A DNA stretch of 43,411 nt from an uncultured Rhodobiaceae bacterium (GTDB lineage: Bacteria; Pseudomonadota; Alphaproteobacteria; Parvibaculales; Parvibaculaceae). Positions within the stretch are counted from its first letter, which is position 1. Each line of letters opens with the position of its first letter. The notes under the pieces were generated by a model. It was not told the origin of the DNA. It searched no databases and saw only the letters and a list, made by a program, of their open reading frames with translations. This document shows positions 27,110 to 36,012 of this stretch, piece by piece. The stretch covers positions 1 through 43,411 of the forward strand of contig CAJXOU010000023.1 of assembly GCA_913057645.1 (NCBI GenBank), read 5' to 3'. Made by a program: the position numbers and the translations under genes.

Positions 27110-28180
27110 TCAGCTGTCGCTGTCCGCCGGCGTCGCAGTGATCTTGGCGCCGACTTCCTCGCGCGCCCTTTCCATATCGTCGGGCATCAGCTTCGCCCCG
27201 GGCTCGCCGAAAACGACGATCTGGCCTTCGGGACCATCGGCGACTGCCGCATAACCAAGACGGTCGGCGCGCGTAACTTCGACGAAGCTCTGGCCGCCAT
27301 TGTCGCTGTAGCCGACATAGCCCTGCAGACCGACGAGAATGATCTTGCCGTTGCCGAGCTGCACGCCGCCGGCAATCGATTTGTCCGTGCCGGTATCGAC
27401 CTTCTCCCAGGTCTGACCCTTGTCATAGGAGCGGAACGCGTTGCCGCGCATGCCGAACACCATGACGGAACCGTCGGCCATGCCGAAGCCGCCCCAAAAG
27501 GAACCTTCATACTGCGTCTGGATGCGATTGAAGGTACGGCCCTTGTCCGTCGAGTGATAGACGACGCCGAACTCGGCGGCGATGAAGAGATCGCCGTCCT
27601 TGTCGGAGAAGAGCTTGTTCAAGTGGTAATCGTCGAGGACACCGTCGCTGAGCGAACGCTCTTCCCAGGTGTCGCCGCCGTCATTGGTCTCGACCATGAA
27701 GGAGAAAGCGCCCATCGCGAAGCCGCGCTTCTCGTTCTCGAAATAGACCGTCATGAAAGCCATTTCGGATTCGGTGTCGTTGTAGACCAGCTTCCAGGTC
27801 TCGCCCGCATCGGTCGTGCGCAACACGGTCGCATCGTGGCCAACCGCAAATCCGGTCTTGTCGCCGATGAAGGTCACGCCTGTGAGCGTTGCCTGGGTGG
27901 GCACTTCCTTGGCTTGATGCCAGGTCACACCACGATCGTCCGAAAGAACGACGTGACCGAATTCGCCGACGGCAACGAGCCTGTCGCCCGCATAGGTTGT
28001 GTCGAGCAGAAGCGACTCGGCGGCAAGGTCGGACGGTACGGCGTATTCAGCGCCGGACTCTGCTTCTTCCTGCGCTGCCGCGGGCCCGAAGGAAAGCGCG
28101 ACGGCGCAAAGGCCGGCGACGGATGCGAGGCGCAGACGATGCACCCAACTCGAGACGATCGGGAAAATAGACGAAGACAT
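27110..28180 (-). CDS. Periplasmic YCF48-like Asp-box (BNR) repeat protein
   Basis: A 356-residue secreted protein with a signal peptide (VAGLCAVALSFGPAAAQ, cleavage near 36). The body is a predicted seven-bladed propeller with at least six Asp-box motifs of the form S/T-x-D-x-G-x-T-W: SDDRGVTW, TTDAGETW, TNDGGDTW, STDKGRTF, SYDKGQTW, SDNGGQSF. YCF48/HCF136 homologues help assemble photosystem II in phototrophs. In heterotrophs this type accompanies DUF1302 and DUF1329 genes in lipid, steroid or terpenoid clusters, where the role is unknown. ATG 28180 follows CAGGAG. Confidence 0.87.
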   Translation of the reverse strand: MSSSIFPIVSSWVHRLRLASVAGLCAVALSFGPAAAQEEAESGAEYAVPSDLAAESLLLDTTYAGDRLVAVGEFGHVVLSDDRGVTWHQAKEVPTQATLTGVTFIGDKTGFAVGHDATVLRTTDAGETWKLVYNDTESEMAFMTVYFENEKRGFAMGAFSFMVETNDGGDTWEERSLSDGVLDDYHLNKLFSDKDGDLFIAAEFGVVYHSTDKGRTFNRIQTQYEGSFWGGFGMADGSVMVFGMRGNAFRSYDKGQTWEKVDTGTDKSIAGGVQLGNGKIILVGLQGYVGYSDNGGQSFVEVTRADRLGYAAVADGPEGQIVVFGEPGAKLMPDDMERAREEVGAKITATPADSDS

Positions 28181-28321
28181 GAACTTCAGCTCCTGCACTC
28201 GGGCGTTTCCGGTCGCCGCGCCCCCATCGGGGCCGGTCTCCCGGGCCCCCCGATGCCGAGAAGGCGGCGAGCCTCCTGTTTGGCGATTTCTTATATCGTT
28301 TTTCTGAGTTTATAGCGCATT

Positions 28322-28354
28322 TTTGACGGCGCGTCTTGGACTCTCGGCGTCAAA
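28322..28354. repeat. Inverted repeat upstream of the YCF48 gene
   Basis: tttgacg (28322-28328) and cgtcaaa (28348-28354), perfect 7-bp arms centred 26 bp apart, about 140-175 bp upstream of the start. A possible operator; no regulator can be named and no clear -35/-10 pair is recognised nearby. Confidence 0.3.
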
Positions 28355-28394
28355 GCGAGGCGCTTGCGCCGATGGTTAAGAAGCCTGACAGCAG

Positions 28395-28424
28395 AAGGCC
28401 GGACCCGTTTCCGGGCCCGGCCTT
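28395..28424 (-). terminator. Hairpin terminator after the DUF1329 gene
   Basis: A 13-bp stem (28395-28407 with 28412-28424) around a 4-nt loop; its one non-Watson-Crick pair becomes G-U in the minus-strand RNA. The following T-tract is poor, so termination may be partial and allow read-through to the YCF48 gene. Confidence 0.6.
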
Positions 28425-28445
28425 GCCGATCGTTGCAATCGCTTC

Positions 28446-29801
28446 TTAGCGGACGCCGAGCTGACGGATCGCGTTCGGCGTGTAGCGGGACTTGTCCAGC
28501 TCGTCGGCGAAGTAGTTCACCGGCGGCTCTTCGTTCTGCAGCGCGAGCGCGAGGTAGCGGCCGGCCTGCAGATCGTAGACGATTTCGCCCGCGGAACCGC
28601 AGAGCGGCACGTTGTAGCGCTGGATCTGGTGCATTTCCTGTACGCGCCAGAGCTGGCCACGGCCGTCATAGAGTTCCACCGTCGACATCTGCCACGCGTC
28701 TTCCTCGTTGTGATAGACGCGGCGCGAATAGACGTGGCGGGTGTCGGGACGAAGCTTCGCTTCGAACTCCCAGACGCGGCGCTTCTCGTAGCGCACCTTG
28801 TCCTGGTTCAGGTGGAGCGCCTGGAGGTAATCCGCATAGGGCGTGGACTCACCGTCATAGGCGTTCGCCGAAACGAGGCGGACGTTCTTGCCGAGGAAGG
28901 TCCAGTCATAGCGGTCCGGAGCGCCGTTATAGCCGTCGAAGCTGTCCGACGTGGACAGACCGTCCGAGTTCGTGCCGGGATTGTCATACGCGATGTTCGG
29001 CGCACGACGCACGCGGCGGGTACCCGGGCTGTACTGCCAGGCCTGACGCGGCTGCACTTCGGCGTTGAGGGCTTCGTACACCAAGATCACGTTACCCGCG
29101 GCACGCGCCGGGGCGATCGTGTTCGCGATGTAGTAGATCGAGATGTTGTCGAGGTCTTCGGCGCGCTGAGCCGTCGGGTCGGACCAGGTGAGGATCGCTT
29201 CGTCCTGCACGATCTGCAGCGTGTAGTCACCGCCACGCGTCACCGGCGCCGCAGCGAACTGACGCACCGCCTTGAACGAGCGATAGCGCAGCGTGTGGTT
29301 CCAGATCATCTCGAGCGCGTTGTTCGCGATCGGGAACGGCGAACCGAAGATCGCTTCGCTGATGCCCGAGCCGCCGCCGACGAGTTCGCCGACGGCCGCA
29401 TTGCGCTTGTTGGCTTCATAGAACTTGTCCGGGAAGGCGCAAGTACGGCGCGTTTCATAGACGTTCATCTTGTACGACGGATAGGCCTTCAGCATGGCCG
29501 CGTAGCCGGGCGTCAGGATATCGCTGTACTGATCCGCGTTCTGGCCGGTGACCGTGAACTTGATCGGGTCGCTGGCGAACGGGTTGGCGAGCTTGTCGCC
29601 GGGCTTGTAGCTGACATTGCTCGGCACGGTCGCGAGACCGCCGGTCCAGGCGGGGATGTCACCCTCGCCGGCCTTTTCCGAACCCATCGGGGTCAGGTCC
29701 TGACCCAGACGATTTACCTGGGCTTCCGGAACCTTCGCGAGCGCGCCGCTAGCAACGACGCTAAACGCAAGGGCGGACACCAAAAAGGTCGTCCTTTTCA
29801 T
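28446..29801 (-). CDS. DUF1329 periplasmic/outer-membrane-associated protein
   Basis: A 451-residue exported protein with signal peptide MKRTTFLVSALAFSVVASGALA. The mature start KVPEAQVNRLGQDLTPMGSEKAGEGDIPAWTGG and the late TRHVYSRRVYHNEEDAWQMSTVELYDGRGQLWRVQE are DUF1329 hallmarks; the fold is related to LolA-type lipid carriers by published family classification. It probably binds or shuttles hydrophobic substrate with the DUF1302 barrel. ATG 29801 is chosen because GGAGGG is about 7 nt away; ATG 29807 would be too close. Confidence 0.9.
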   Translation of the reverse strand: MKRTTFLVSALAFSVVASGALAKVPEAQVNRLGQDLTPMGSEKAGEGDIPAWTGGLATVPSNVSYKPGDKLANPFASDPIKFTVTGQNADQYSDILTPGYAAMLKAYPSYKMNVYETRRTCAFPDKFYEANKRNAAVGELVGGGSGISEAIFGSPFPIANNALEMIWNHTLRYRSFKAVRQFAAAPVTRGGDYTLQIVQDEAILTWSDPTAQRAEDLDNISIYYIANTIAPARAAGNVILVYEALNAEVQPRQAWQYSPGTRRVRRAPNIAYDNPGTNSDGLSTSDSFDGYNGAPDRYDWTFLGKNVRLVSANAYDGESTPYADYLQALHLNQDKVRYEKRRVWEFEAKLRPDTRHVYSRRVYHNEEDAWQMSTVELYDGRGQLWRVQEMHQIQRYNVPLCGSAGEIVYDLQAGRYLALALQNEEPPVNYFADELDKSRYTPNAIRQLGVR

Positions 29802-29911
29802 ATACATTCCCTCCACTGGATTTCTTTTTAGGCTTTCGATACGAGCGCTGGACTTTTTCTGAGCTGTTGCACTGCATATCGAGGCCGGTTTCCCCGCCTT
29901 AATCGAAACCG

Positions 29912-29939
29912 ATGATAGCAAATTGCCTCAAGGGCGCAA
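29912..29939 (-). promoter_or_regulatory. Candidate promoter of the DUF1329 gene
   Basis: On the minus strand, TTGCGC (29939-29934), a 16-bp spacer and TATCAT (29917-29912), about 110 bp before the start codon. Confidence 0.45.
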
Positions 29940-30143
29940 ATCGGGCGAGGGCGATTCTGTTGCCCCTGAGCCTCTATTACCCTCGTTTTTCAGGCGCTTT
30001 GCCCCTTGTTTCCATTAAATCTTTTTAATGTGACGCCATGATCGCCGAGAGACGCCAAACCAGTCAACCATCAGCCCACGGATGAATAGCGGCACGCAGC
30101 GGAATGGTGCACCGCAACATCACTGGGTGTCCCCCAAAAGAAA
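29940..30143. other. Remainder of the spacer between the DUF1302 and DUF1329 genes
   Basis: The full gene-free stretch is about 410 bp (29802-30212), including the promoter at 29912-29939 and the terminator at 30144-30169. It is more AT-rich than its surroundings around 29990-30040 (attaaatctttttaatg). No ORF with a ribosome site was seen. Confidence 0.4.
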
Positions 30144-30169
30144 AACCCGGCAGCCGAAGCTGCCGGGTT
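30144..30169 (-). terminator. Intrinsic terminator after the DUF1302 gene
   Basis: A perfect 11-bp stem (aacccggcagc 30144-30154, gctgccgggtt 30159-30169) with a TTCG tetraloop in the minus-strand RNA, followed directly by TTTCTTTT. Very strong. Confidence 0.92.
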
Positions 30170-30212
30170 CATTTGTTTCACACGATCCCGAGGGATCGGA
30201 ACATGCCTTCGC

Positions 30213-32237
30213 TCAGAAAGCGTAGGAGACGGTCGCCGTCACGAAGTCCTTGTCACTGGAAAAGTTTTTGAACTCGTTACCAAAACTGTTGGTGTACTGG
30301 ATATTGGCACGCCAGGTATTCTGTAGGTTGGCGTTGAGCCCGATGCTGATCGTCTTCTTGCCTTCGACGAAACCGGGGCCGACCGGACCGGCTGACACGC
30401 CGTTCACATCATGCGCCCACTGAAGAACCGGTGTGAGCGTCCAGGCCGTTCCGAAAGCATTGTTGTAGTCCGCTGTAGCTGCGAGGCGGTAGCCCCAGGA
30501 ACGAGACGTTGCGTAAGCCAGTTTGCAATCCGGAACCAGCGGGCTGGCCGCGGCCGCACCGCAAGCCGAATCGCCGAGGATCAACGCGGCGGCCAGATCG
30601 GGGTGCGTATTCGCCGACCGCGGAGCGGCCAGCCTGTTGGTGCTGTCCGAGAGATCGGGAAGATACTGGAAGCCGACATTTGCGACCAGGATCATCAAGT
30701 CCGAACCGATCAGGGACGGAAGAGCCGCCGACGGGTTGAGCGTGCTGATTGTCGCAAGCTGACCCGTTATGACATCGAACTCGTCATAGCCCCGGATCAC
30801 GTCGCCCGGCGCATAGGCGAATCCGGCGTTCTGGCTTCCCTGGCTGAGACAGCCGGGCGGCAATCCCGCAAAGGAACAGGCACCGATGGCATCCAGCTCG
30901 GCGGAATTGATTTCCACATCGCTGAGTGAAAACGGCATGTCGGGCGTAAACGCCACTTCGCCGGAAAAGGCCGACCCGCCGAAAAGCGGAATCGAGGTAT
31001 TGAAGCTGGCACCGACGGTCTGGACGTCTTCGGGATACTGCATCAGGTAGTTCTTTGTTGCTGCCGTGGCGCCCACGCCCGCCGTCAGGCCCGTCAACCC
31101 GCCAAGCGCCGGAACCGGAAGTGTCGCGCAGCCGAGGAATGTCGCTGTCCCTGGACTGCTGCCCGGCAACCCCGCAAGGGTGCCGCAAAAAGATGCCAGG
31201 TCGGCAGACGGTGCGCCGAGAATACCTGCCGTCGCGGCGCCGAAATCGCCCAGCGTGAACGTGCCGACCGGCACGACCAGGCTCTGCTGCGTGAAATACA
31301 GACCGAGATCGGTGCCCGCTCCGAGGTTTTCAGCGTAATGCTTGATCGCCACGCCGAAGGTGCCCGTATCGTCGCCCTCCTCGGACGCAATCCGGGGAAT
31401 CAGGACGGGGCCCGGATATTCTGCGCCGGTCATGACGTATTGACCGCCTTCGCAAGCGGCGTCGGTGGTGCTGAAGAAGGTGCCGCAGGCGTCCAGTTCC
31501 GTTTTCTGCCACCCGAACTGCCAGAAAGCCTCGACCGTTACGCTGCCCGGCAGACCGATGGACGCGAACACGGAAGGCGTAGGCATCAGCGCCTCCTTCA
31601 GTTCCGAACCGGGCGTGCGGATGGCCGTCACGTCGATCGGCAGAAAGGAATTGATACCGCCCTGAATGAAGAGGCTTTCACCCCAGTTCACAACCTGCTT
31701 GCCGACGCGGACATTCAAGGGCATGCCCGAAACGTCGAAATTCCCGTACACGAAAGCATCGAGAATATCGAAGCTTCTCCCACCGAAATCCCGCGCCTGG
31801 TCGCCACGCGCCGCGTCAACGAGAGGACGGCTGCCAAAGCGGTTGTTCCTTGTACCAAGTTCTTCGTTTACCCAATAATCGTAGAACGCCTTGGTACGAA
31901 CGAATGCCCCGAAATTTTGCCATCGAAGATCGAAGTCGGTCGTGATCTTGACGGTTGTGGTGTAGGGATCCCACTGGTCAGTATTGATGTTGCCGTCATC
32001 GTCGTTGATGCCCATGCCGGCCCCGTTTCCGGCGGAGCAGCCACCGTTCGGCTTCGAAACGTGGCTGCAATCCTGTTTAGAGGTCCGGAATCCGGCACCG
32101 ACCGAAACCAGATTGTCGATCTGGAGATTGGCTTCCCCGAACTTGAATTCAACGGCTTGGGCCGTTCCGACGGTCAGCAGCATTGCCGCACCCGTCATGC
32201 CGCCCAAAAACACTCTTTGGGCAATTTTTCTTTTCAT
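30213..32237 (-). CDS. DUF1302 outer-membrane beta-barrel protein
   Basis: A 674-residue protein with signal peptide MKRKIAQRVFLGGMTGAAML (cleavage near TAQA, residue 28). The mature N-terminus FKFGEANLQIDNLVSVGAGFR and the segment VRVGKQVVNWGESLFIQGGIN are DUF1302 hallmarks. It ends in a barrel-type strand with a terminal aromatic residue (TVSYAF), the outer-membrane assembly signal. Alternating amphipathic strands fill the body. Relatives are induced with hydrocarbon, terpene or steroid catabolism, so substrate uptake is a reasonable inference. GAGGAGG precedes ATG 32237. Confidence 0.9.
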   Translation of the reverse strand: MKRKIAQRVFLGGMTGAAMLLTVGTAQAVEFKFGEANLQIDNLVSVGAGFRTSKQDCSHVSKPNGGCSAGNGAGMGINDDDGNINTDQWDPYTTTVKITTDFDLRWQNFGAFVRTKAFYDYWVNEELGTRNNRFGSRPLVDAARGDQARDFGGRSFDILDAFVYGNFDVSGMPLNVRVGKQVVNWGESLFIQGGINSFLPIDVTAIRTPGSELKEALMPTPSVFASIGLPGSVTVEAFWQFGWQKTELDACGTFFSTTDAACEGGQYVMTGAEYPGPVLIPRIASEEGDDTGTFGVAIKHYAENLGAGTDLGLYFTQQSLVVPVGTFTLGDFGAATAGILGAPSADLASFCGTLAGLPGSSPGTATFLGCATLPVPALGGLTGLTAGVGATAATKNYLMQYPEDVQTVGASFNTSIPLFGGSAFSGEVAFTPDMPFSLSDVEINSAELDAIGACSFAGLPPGCLSQGSQNAGFAYAPGDVIRGYDEFDVITGQLATISTLNPSAALPSLIGSDLMILVANVGFQYLPDLSDSTNRLAAPRSANTHPDLAAALILGDSACGAAAASPLVPDCKLAYATSRSWGYRLAATADYNNAFGTAWTLTPVLQWAHDVNGVSAGPVGPGFVEGKKTISIGLNANLQNTWRANIQYTNSFGNEFKNFSSDKDFVTATVSYAF

Positions 32238-32564
32238 GGAGCGATCCTCCTCGATCCTCGATGGCTTCACTAACTTTGCAGCCTGATCGGGAGGTTGAAT
32301 CGGAAAGCGTATCGACTGTTCCCCCCGGCCAGTCAGCATCCCTCACCGCCTAGCCGACATTTATTGCGGGTTTGAGTCAAGACCGTGTGCTGTCGTTGCC
32401 TCACACCGTCGCAACATTGCGCGGCGGTATGGCATTTATGACACGGCCGTAATGATCTTTGGCACAGTAACGCCGCCGGAAGTTAATTTTATTGCACCGC
32501 ACACTGATTATATGCGCCGCAACAAATACCGGAGCCGAATCAATCAATAGGTTGCTTTGGGAAG
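32238..32564. other. AT-richer promoter region upstream of the DUF1302 gene
   Basis: 327 bp without a gene. A perfect minus-strand -10 TATAAT is at 32507-32512 but lacks a good -35, and a TTGACT near 32379-32384 lacks a good -10. I cannot fix the promoter. Regulator binding is likely here but no clear palindrome was found. Confidence 0.4.
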
Positions 32565-33017
32565 CTAGTGCGCCATCTGTCCGGCGGGTCGTACCGGCGC
32601 GGAAACCTCGATCTCACCGGCACTTTCGAAGACAAGCGTCAACGGAACCGTCATCCCTTCGGACAGGGGTTCCACGAGCCCGATCAGCATGATGTGCTTG
32701 CCGCCCGGCGCCAGCGCCACGCTCTCGCCTGCCGCGACCGGCAGGGCGTCCAGCCGGCGCATCTTCATCACCATGCCGTCCATGGTCATGTCGTGGATTT
32801 CGACCTTTTCAGCCGCCCGCGAACGCACTTCGAGAAGCAGGTCGTCCTTGTCCCCGCTATTGGAAACCGTCAGATAGGCCGCGCCGGTCGCGGTAACGCT
32901 GGCCCGTGCCCAGGCATCGGAGACCGCAATCTGGCTGACACCCTCGTCTCCGCAGGAAGCAAGGAGGGGCATTGCCAAAAGCAGGGCGGCAACGGAAAGC
33001 CGAAACGGTCGGAACAT
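32565..33017 (-). CDS. Copper chaperone PCu(A)C lipoprotein
   Basis: A 150-residue periplasmic cupredoxin-like chaperone. The copper signature H-x10-M-x21-H-x-M is exact: His75, Met86, His108, Met110. A lipobox LASC (19-22) after a hydrophobic signal predicts lipid attachment at Cys22. The family binds Cu(I) and passes it to the CuA or CuB site of cytochrome oxidase. No Sco or oxidase gene is adjacent. The extra methionines (MTMDGMVMKM) may widen metal binding. The ATG at 33017 is chosen for the signal peptide. Confidence 0.9.
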   Translation of the reverse strand: MFRPFRLSVAALLLAMPLLASCGDEGVSQIAVSDAWARASVTATGAAYLTVSNSGDKDDLLLEVRSRAAEKVEIHDMTMDGMVMKMRRLDALPVAAGESVALAPGGKHIMLIGLVEPLSEGMTVPLTLVFESAGEIEVSAPVRPAGQMAH

Positions 33018-33138
33018 GAGATGGCCTCGCCTGACGCGGGAAACGGGAGACGCCAGCATAGCGTCACGTGCCCCTCGCCGCATCCGTCCGGAAGCCGATA
33101 TGTCAGGGCCATCTGTCGCAGGAAGACGCGGGGTGGGC

Positions 33139-34848
33139 CTAGCCCTGGTTCCGTTCGCGTCCGGCCTGGCGCCACCGCGAGACAATGGCCTCGAGCCCGG
33201 CCCGGTCCAGGTTGGGTTTGCTCCATGACTGCGAGAAGCCGGCATTCAGATTGCGCGGCACGCCCCTGCTGGCGATATCGGCAAACTTGATGCGCATCGG
33301 CATGCCGACGCCCTGCCCGAGCACGATGGCCTCCCTGTCGCCAAGCAAAGGCAGGAAATCGAGCAGATCGAGAGCGCCATCATGTGTATTCGAGCGCATC
33401 ACCTGCTGGTCCCGTTCGGTCGAGAGCCGCATCGCGACAACGGTGCTGCACTGGGAAAGGATCGTCGTGTCGAGTTCGGAAGGCCGCTGGGTGACAAGTG
33501 CGAGCGAGAGGCCGTATTTCCGTCCTTCCTTGGCGATACGCGACAGCGCCTGACGTGTCGGCTCGAACCCCTGACCGGCATTGGCGGGGGCGTAGCGATG
33601 CGCTTCCTCGCAGACCAGAAGCATCGGCAATCCGCCCTTGCTCCAGACCGCAAGGTCGAAGGCGAGACGCGAGATAACCGAAATCACCACGTCGAGAATT
33701 TCCGGCGGGACCGTCGACAGATCGATCACTGTGATCGGCCGTCCATCGTTCGGTACACGGAACAAACGGCCGAGAATGTCCGTCATCGTGTCCTGTACGG
33801 TCAGGCTGCCGAACATGAAGCTGTATCGCTGATCGCTCGCCAGCGTCTCGATCCGGTTCTTCAGCCGCCGGTAGGGAAGCGTCTTCTGCGTGCGTTCGAG
33901 CTTGCCGAGCTGCTCATCGATAAATGAGAGAACATCGGAAAGACGGAAGGGCGTCGGCGCATCGACCGTCACGCCGCCAGAGTCTCCGGCGCGCCGCGCG
34001 ATCTGTCGGTTGGACGAAGCGTCGGAATAACGGCGCTTCGCGGCGATCACCGCATCGCTGAGAATTTCGATTTCCGCATCATGATAGGCATCGCCACTGG
34101 TAAGCGCCGCCGACAGTTCCTGGAAGTTGAGAAGCCAGAAAGGCAAATTCAGATTGGTCGGATCGATCAGTTCCGCCTGGTCGCCAAAGGCCGTCGGATA
34201 CTCGTTGTGTACGTCGAGCATGACGATATGCGCATGGTTATGCGCCTCGAGCACGCGCTGGAGAATGGCGGTGAGCGCACAGGACTTGCCGCACCCCGTT
34301 GTCCCCACGACGATGAAATGTTTCGCAAGCAGATCGTCGACCAGAAAACGCGCGGGCACCGCAGCATCCTGAAACAACGATCCGACTTCGATGGTCGCGA
34401 CATTCGGTTGCGTATAGACGCGCGTGAGATCGTAGCGGTCGGCGAGAAGCACCGCATCGCCGATCGTCGGCAGATGGGATACGCCACGCCGGAACGACAG
34501 CCGCCCGTCTTTCGGGTCGTCCACGACTTCTCCGGCGAGATTGATTTCGATCAGACGGATATCTTCCGCACCGCCGCCGCTTGCCGGGGTCGGTGCACTG
34601 ACTGCGGAAACAAGACCGACGACGGTCGCAAGCGGTGTCGGCACCTTGACGAGCTGCCCGATCTCGACCCGCGCTTCGTCCTGATTGCCGCTTTCCCTTT
34701 CGAGGACGGCAACCGCCTGCGAACCCGAAACGGACACGACATGAGCGATGCGCCTCGGCGGCACAGCGGGCTTGCCGCGGCGCTCTATGAAGGGCGGCGC
34801 TTCCGGTTCGTCGGCCCTCGCTCCGGGTGCGGATACGGGAGTGTTCAT
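33139..34848 (-). CDS. HerA-like ATPase (helicase HerA/DUF87 family)
   Basis: A 569-residue ATPase with an N-terminal HAS-barrel-like region (about 34-160). Walker A GTTGCGKS is at 182-189. The HerA-typical VMLDVHNEYPTAF and a Walker B with glutamate (LLVCEEAHRYAPAN) follow, then the sensor/arginine region (LVTQRPSELDTTILSQC, RLSTERDQQVM). HerA proteins are hexameric DNA translocases, best known with the nuclease NurA in archaea; no NurA or other nuclease is adjacent. Its ATG overlaps the stop of the histidine kinase gene (ATGA), so the two are co-translated. Confidence 0.87.
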   Translation of the reverse strand: MNTPVSAPGARADEPEAPPFIERRGKPAVPPRRIAHVVSVSGSQAVAVLERESGNQDEARVEIGQLVKVPTPLATVVGLVSAVSAPTPASGGGAEDIRLIEINLAGEVVDDPKDGRLSFRRGVSHLPTIGDAVLLADRYDLTRVYTQPNVATIEVGSLFQDAAVPARFLVDDLLAKHFIVVGTTGCGKSCALTAILQRVLEAHNHAHIVMLDVHNEYPTAFGDQAELIDPTNLNLPFWLLNFQELSAALTSGDAYHDAEIEILSDAVIAAKRRYSDASSNRQIARRAGDSGGVTVDAPTPFRLSDVLSFIDEQLGKLERTQKTLPYRRLKNRIETLASDQRYSFMFGSLTVQDTMTDILGRLFRVPNDGRPITVIDLSTVPPEILDVVISVISRLAFDLAVWSKGGLPMLLVCEEAHRYAPANAGQGFEPTRQALSRIAKEGRKYGLSLALVTQRPSELDTTILSQCSTVVAMRLSTERDQQVMRSNTHDGALDLLDFLPLLGDREAIVLGQGVGMPMRIKFADIASRGVPRNLNAGFSQSWSKPNLDRAGLEAIVSRWRQAGRERNQG

Positions 34849-35717
34849 GACTGCTTGTCCTGATGATTCGGAGAAGACTTGCCGGATTTGGCGGGCGGTA
34901 GCGTGAAGAAGACCGTCGTTCCCTTGCCGGGTTCGCTGTAGATCTGAAACTCACCGCCATGAAGTTTTGTCAGTGCGCCCGCGATCGGGAGCCCGAGGCC
35001 CGTTCCCTCGTGGCCACGGGCATAGCTCGATTGCACCTGACCGAACGGCGTCATCGCATGATCGATCTGTTCCTTGGACATGCCGATACCGGTATCGGCA
35101 ACGGCGATGGTCGCTCCGTTGTCGGGCGTACGCGTGGCGACGAGAACGATGCGGCCGCCTTCGGCCGTGAACTTGTGTGCGTTCGACAGAAGATTGATGA
35201 GGACCTGCTTGATACGGCGGACGTCGATCGGCACGTTCGGCAGAACGGGATCCGCCTTGATGTCGAGAACCTGCTTCTTCTCGCGAATACGCGGCTCGAT
35301 GAGCACGATGCACGCGTCGATGAGTTCCCGCAGGTCGTACATCTCGGTCGCCAGCGAAAACGTCCCGCTTTCGATTTTCGAGATGTCGAGAATGTCGGAA
35401 ATGATGTTCAGAAGGTGCCGTCCGGCGCCGGCGATATGCTCGGCATATTCACCTGTCTTGTCGGACGGCGTCCCGCTCGCGGCGATGTGCTGGATGAATT
35501 CCGAAAAGCCGATAATGGCATTGAGCGGTGTGCGGAGTTCATGGCTCATATTGGCGAGGAACTCGGATTTCGTCCGGCTCGCCATGTCGGATTCGACCTT
35601 GGCCGAGCGCAACGCAGCCTCCGACTGCCGGCGGGACAGAAGCTCGCCGAGATTCGTCGAATAGTCCGCCAGAAGGGTCTTCCGGCGGCCCCGCGCTATG
35701 GACCTGTGGCCGTGCAT
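34845..35717 (-). CDS. Sensor-less cytoplasmic histidine kinase
   Basis: A 290-residue kinase: about 45 residues of leader helix, a HisKA domain with phospho-acceptor His59 (FLANMSHELRTPLNAIIGF), and a HATPase_c domain with N-box (RIKQVLINLLSNAHKF), G1 (VADTGIGMS) and G2 (GHEGTGLGLPI). There is no membrane segment, PAS, GAF or HAMP domain, and no response regulator nearby. The frame closes at a stop upstream without an alternative start, so the short N-terminus seems genuine, though a truncated ancestor is possible. It overlaps the HerA-like gene by 4 bp. Confidence 0.87.
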   Translation of the reverse strand: MHGHRSIARGRRKTLLADYSTNLGELLSRRQSEAALRSAKVESDMASRTKSEFLANMSHELRTPLNAIIGFSEFIQHIAASGTPSDKTGEYAEHIAGAGRHLLNIISDILDISKIESGTFSLATEMYDLRELIDACIVLIEPRIREKKQVLDIKADPVLPNVPIDVRRIKQVLINLLSNAHKFTAEGGRIVLVATRTPDNGATIAVADTGIGMSKEQIDHAMTPFGQVQSSYARGHEGTGLGLPIAGALTKLHGGEFQIYSEPGKGTTVFFTLPPAKSGKSSPNHQDKQS

Positions 35718-36012
35718 GGAAGCCGTGTTGCCCCGCCTTACGATTTCCTCGCTTGAAGATAGCCGCCGCTTCCTTGCGAGCGAGTAAACGCCGCGTTAGG
35801 GAAACTTGCGGTTTTCGCAAGAATCAGTCTGCCGGAAGGCGTCTTGGCAACGCACCGAAGCCCCTTTTCCGCAGTTTCCTGCGGGATCGACCTCGAAAGC
35901 CTCACGGCGAAAAGGTTAAAGCGCTGACGGACAATCGACAGGATCGTTACCGGCGCTCATTCTTGCGCCCACAAACAAAACCCGCCCGAAGCGGGCTGGA
36001 GGGGAGGAATCC

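Noticed and set aside
26864-28315. A long plus-strand open frame opposite the YCF48 gene
   Set aside because: The opposite strand has a signal peptide and six Asp-box repeats; this frame shows only biased composition.
28629-29831. A 400-codon plus-strand open frame opposite the DUF1329 gene
   Set aside because: Shadow of a clearly recognisable DUF1329 gene; Arg/Val-rich and without motifs.
32379-32512. Promoter for the DUF1302 gene built from TTGACT and TATAAT
   Set aside because: The two elements are in the wrong order and spacing for one promoter; each lacks a partner.
34845-35840. Histidine kinase as a frameshifted remnant of a longer sensor
   Set aside because: In-frame sequence upstream of ATG 35717 reaches a stop after about 30 codons, and the neighbouring frames show no PAS or membrane segment, so no frameshift is supported.
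35980-35997. GC hairpin with a T-rich minus-strand flank just before the CoA-transferase gene
   Set aside because: It looks like a minus-strand terminator, but no minus-strand gene lies upstream of it. It overlaps the region just before the plus-strand ribosome site, so its role cannot be decided.
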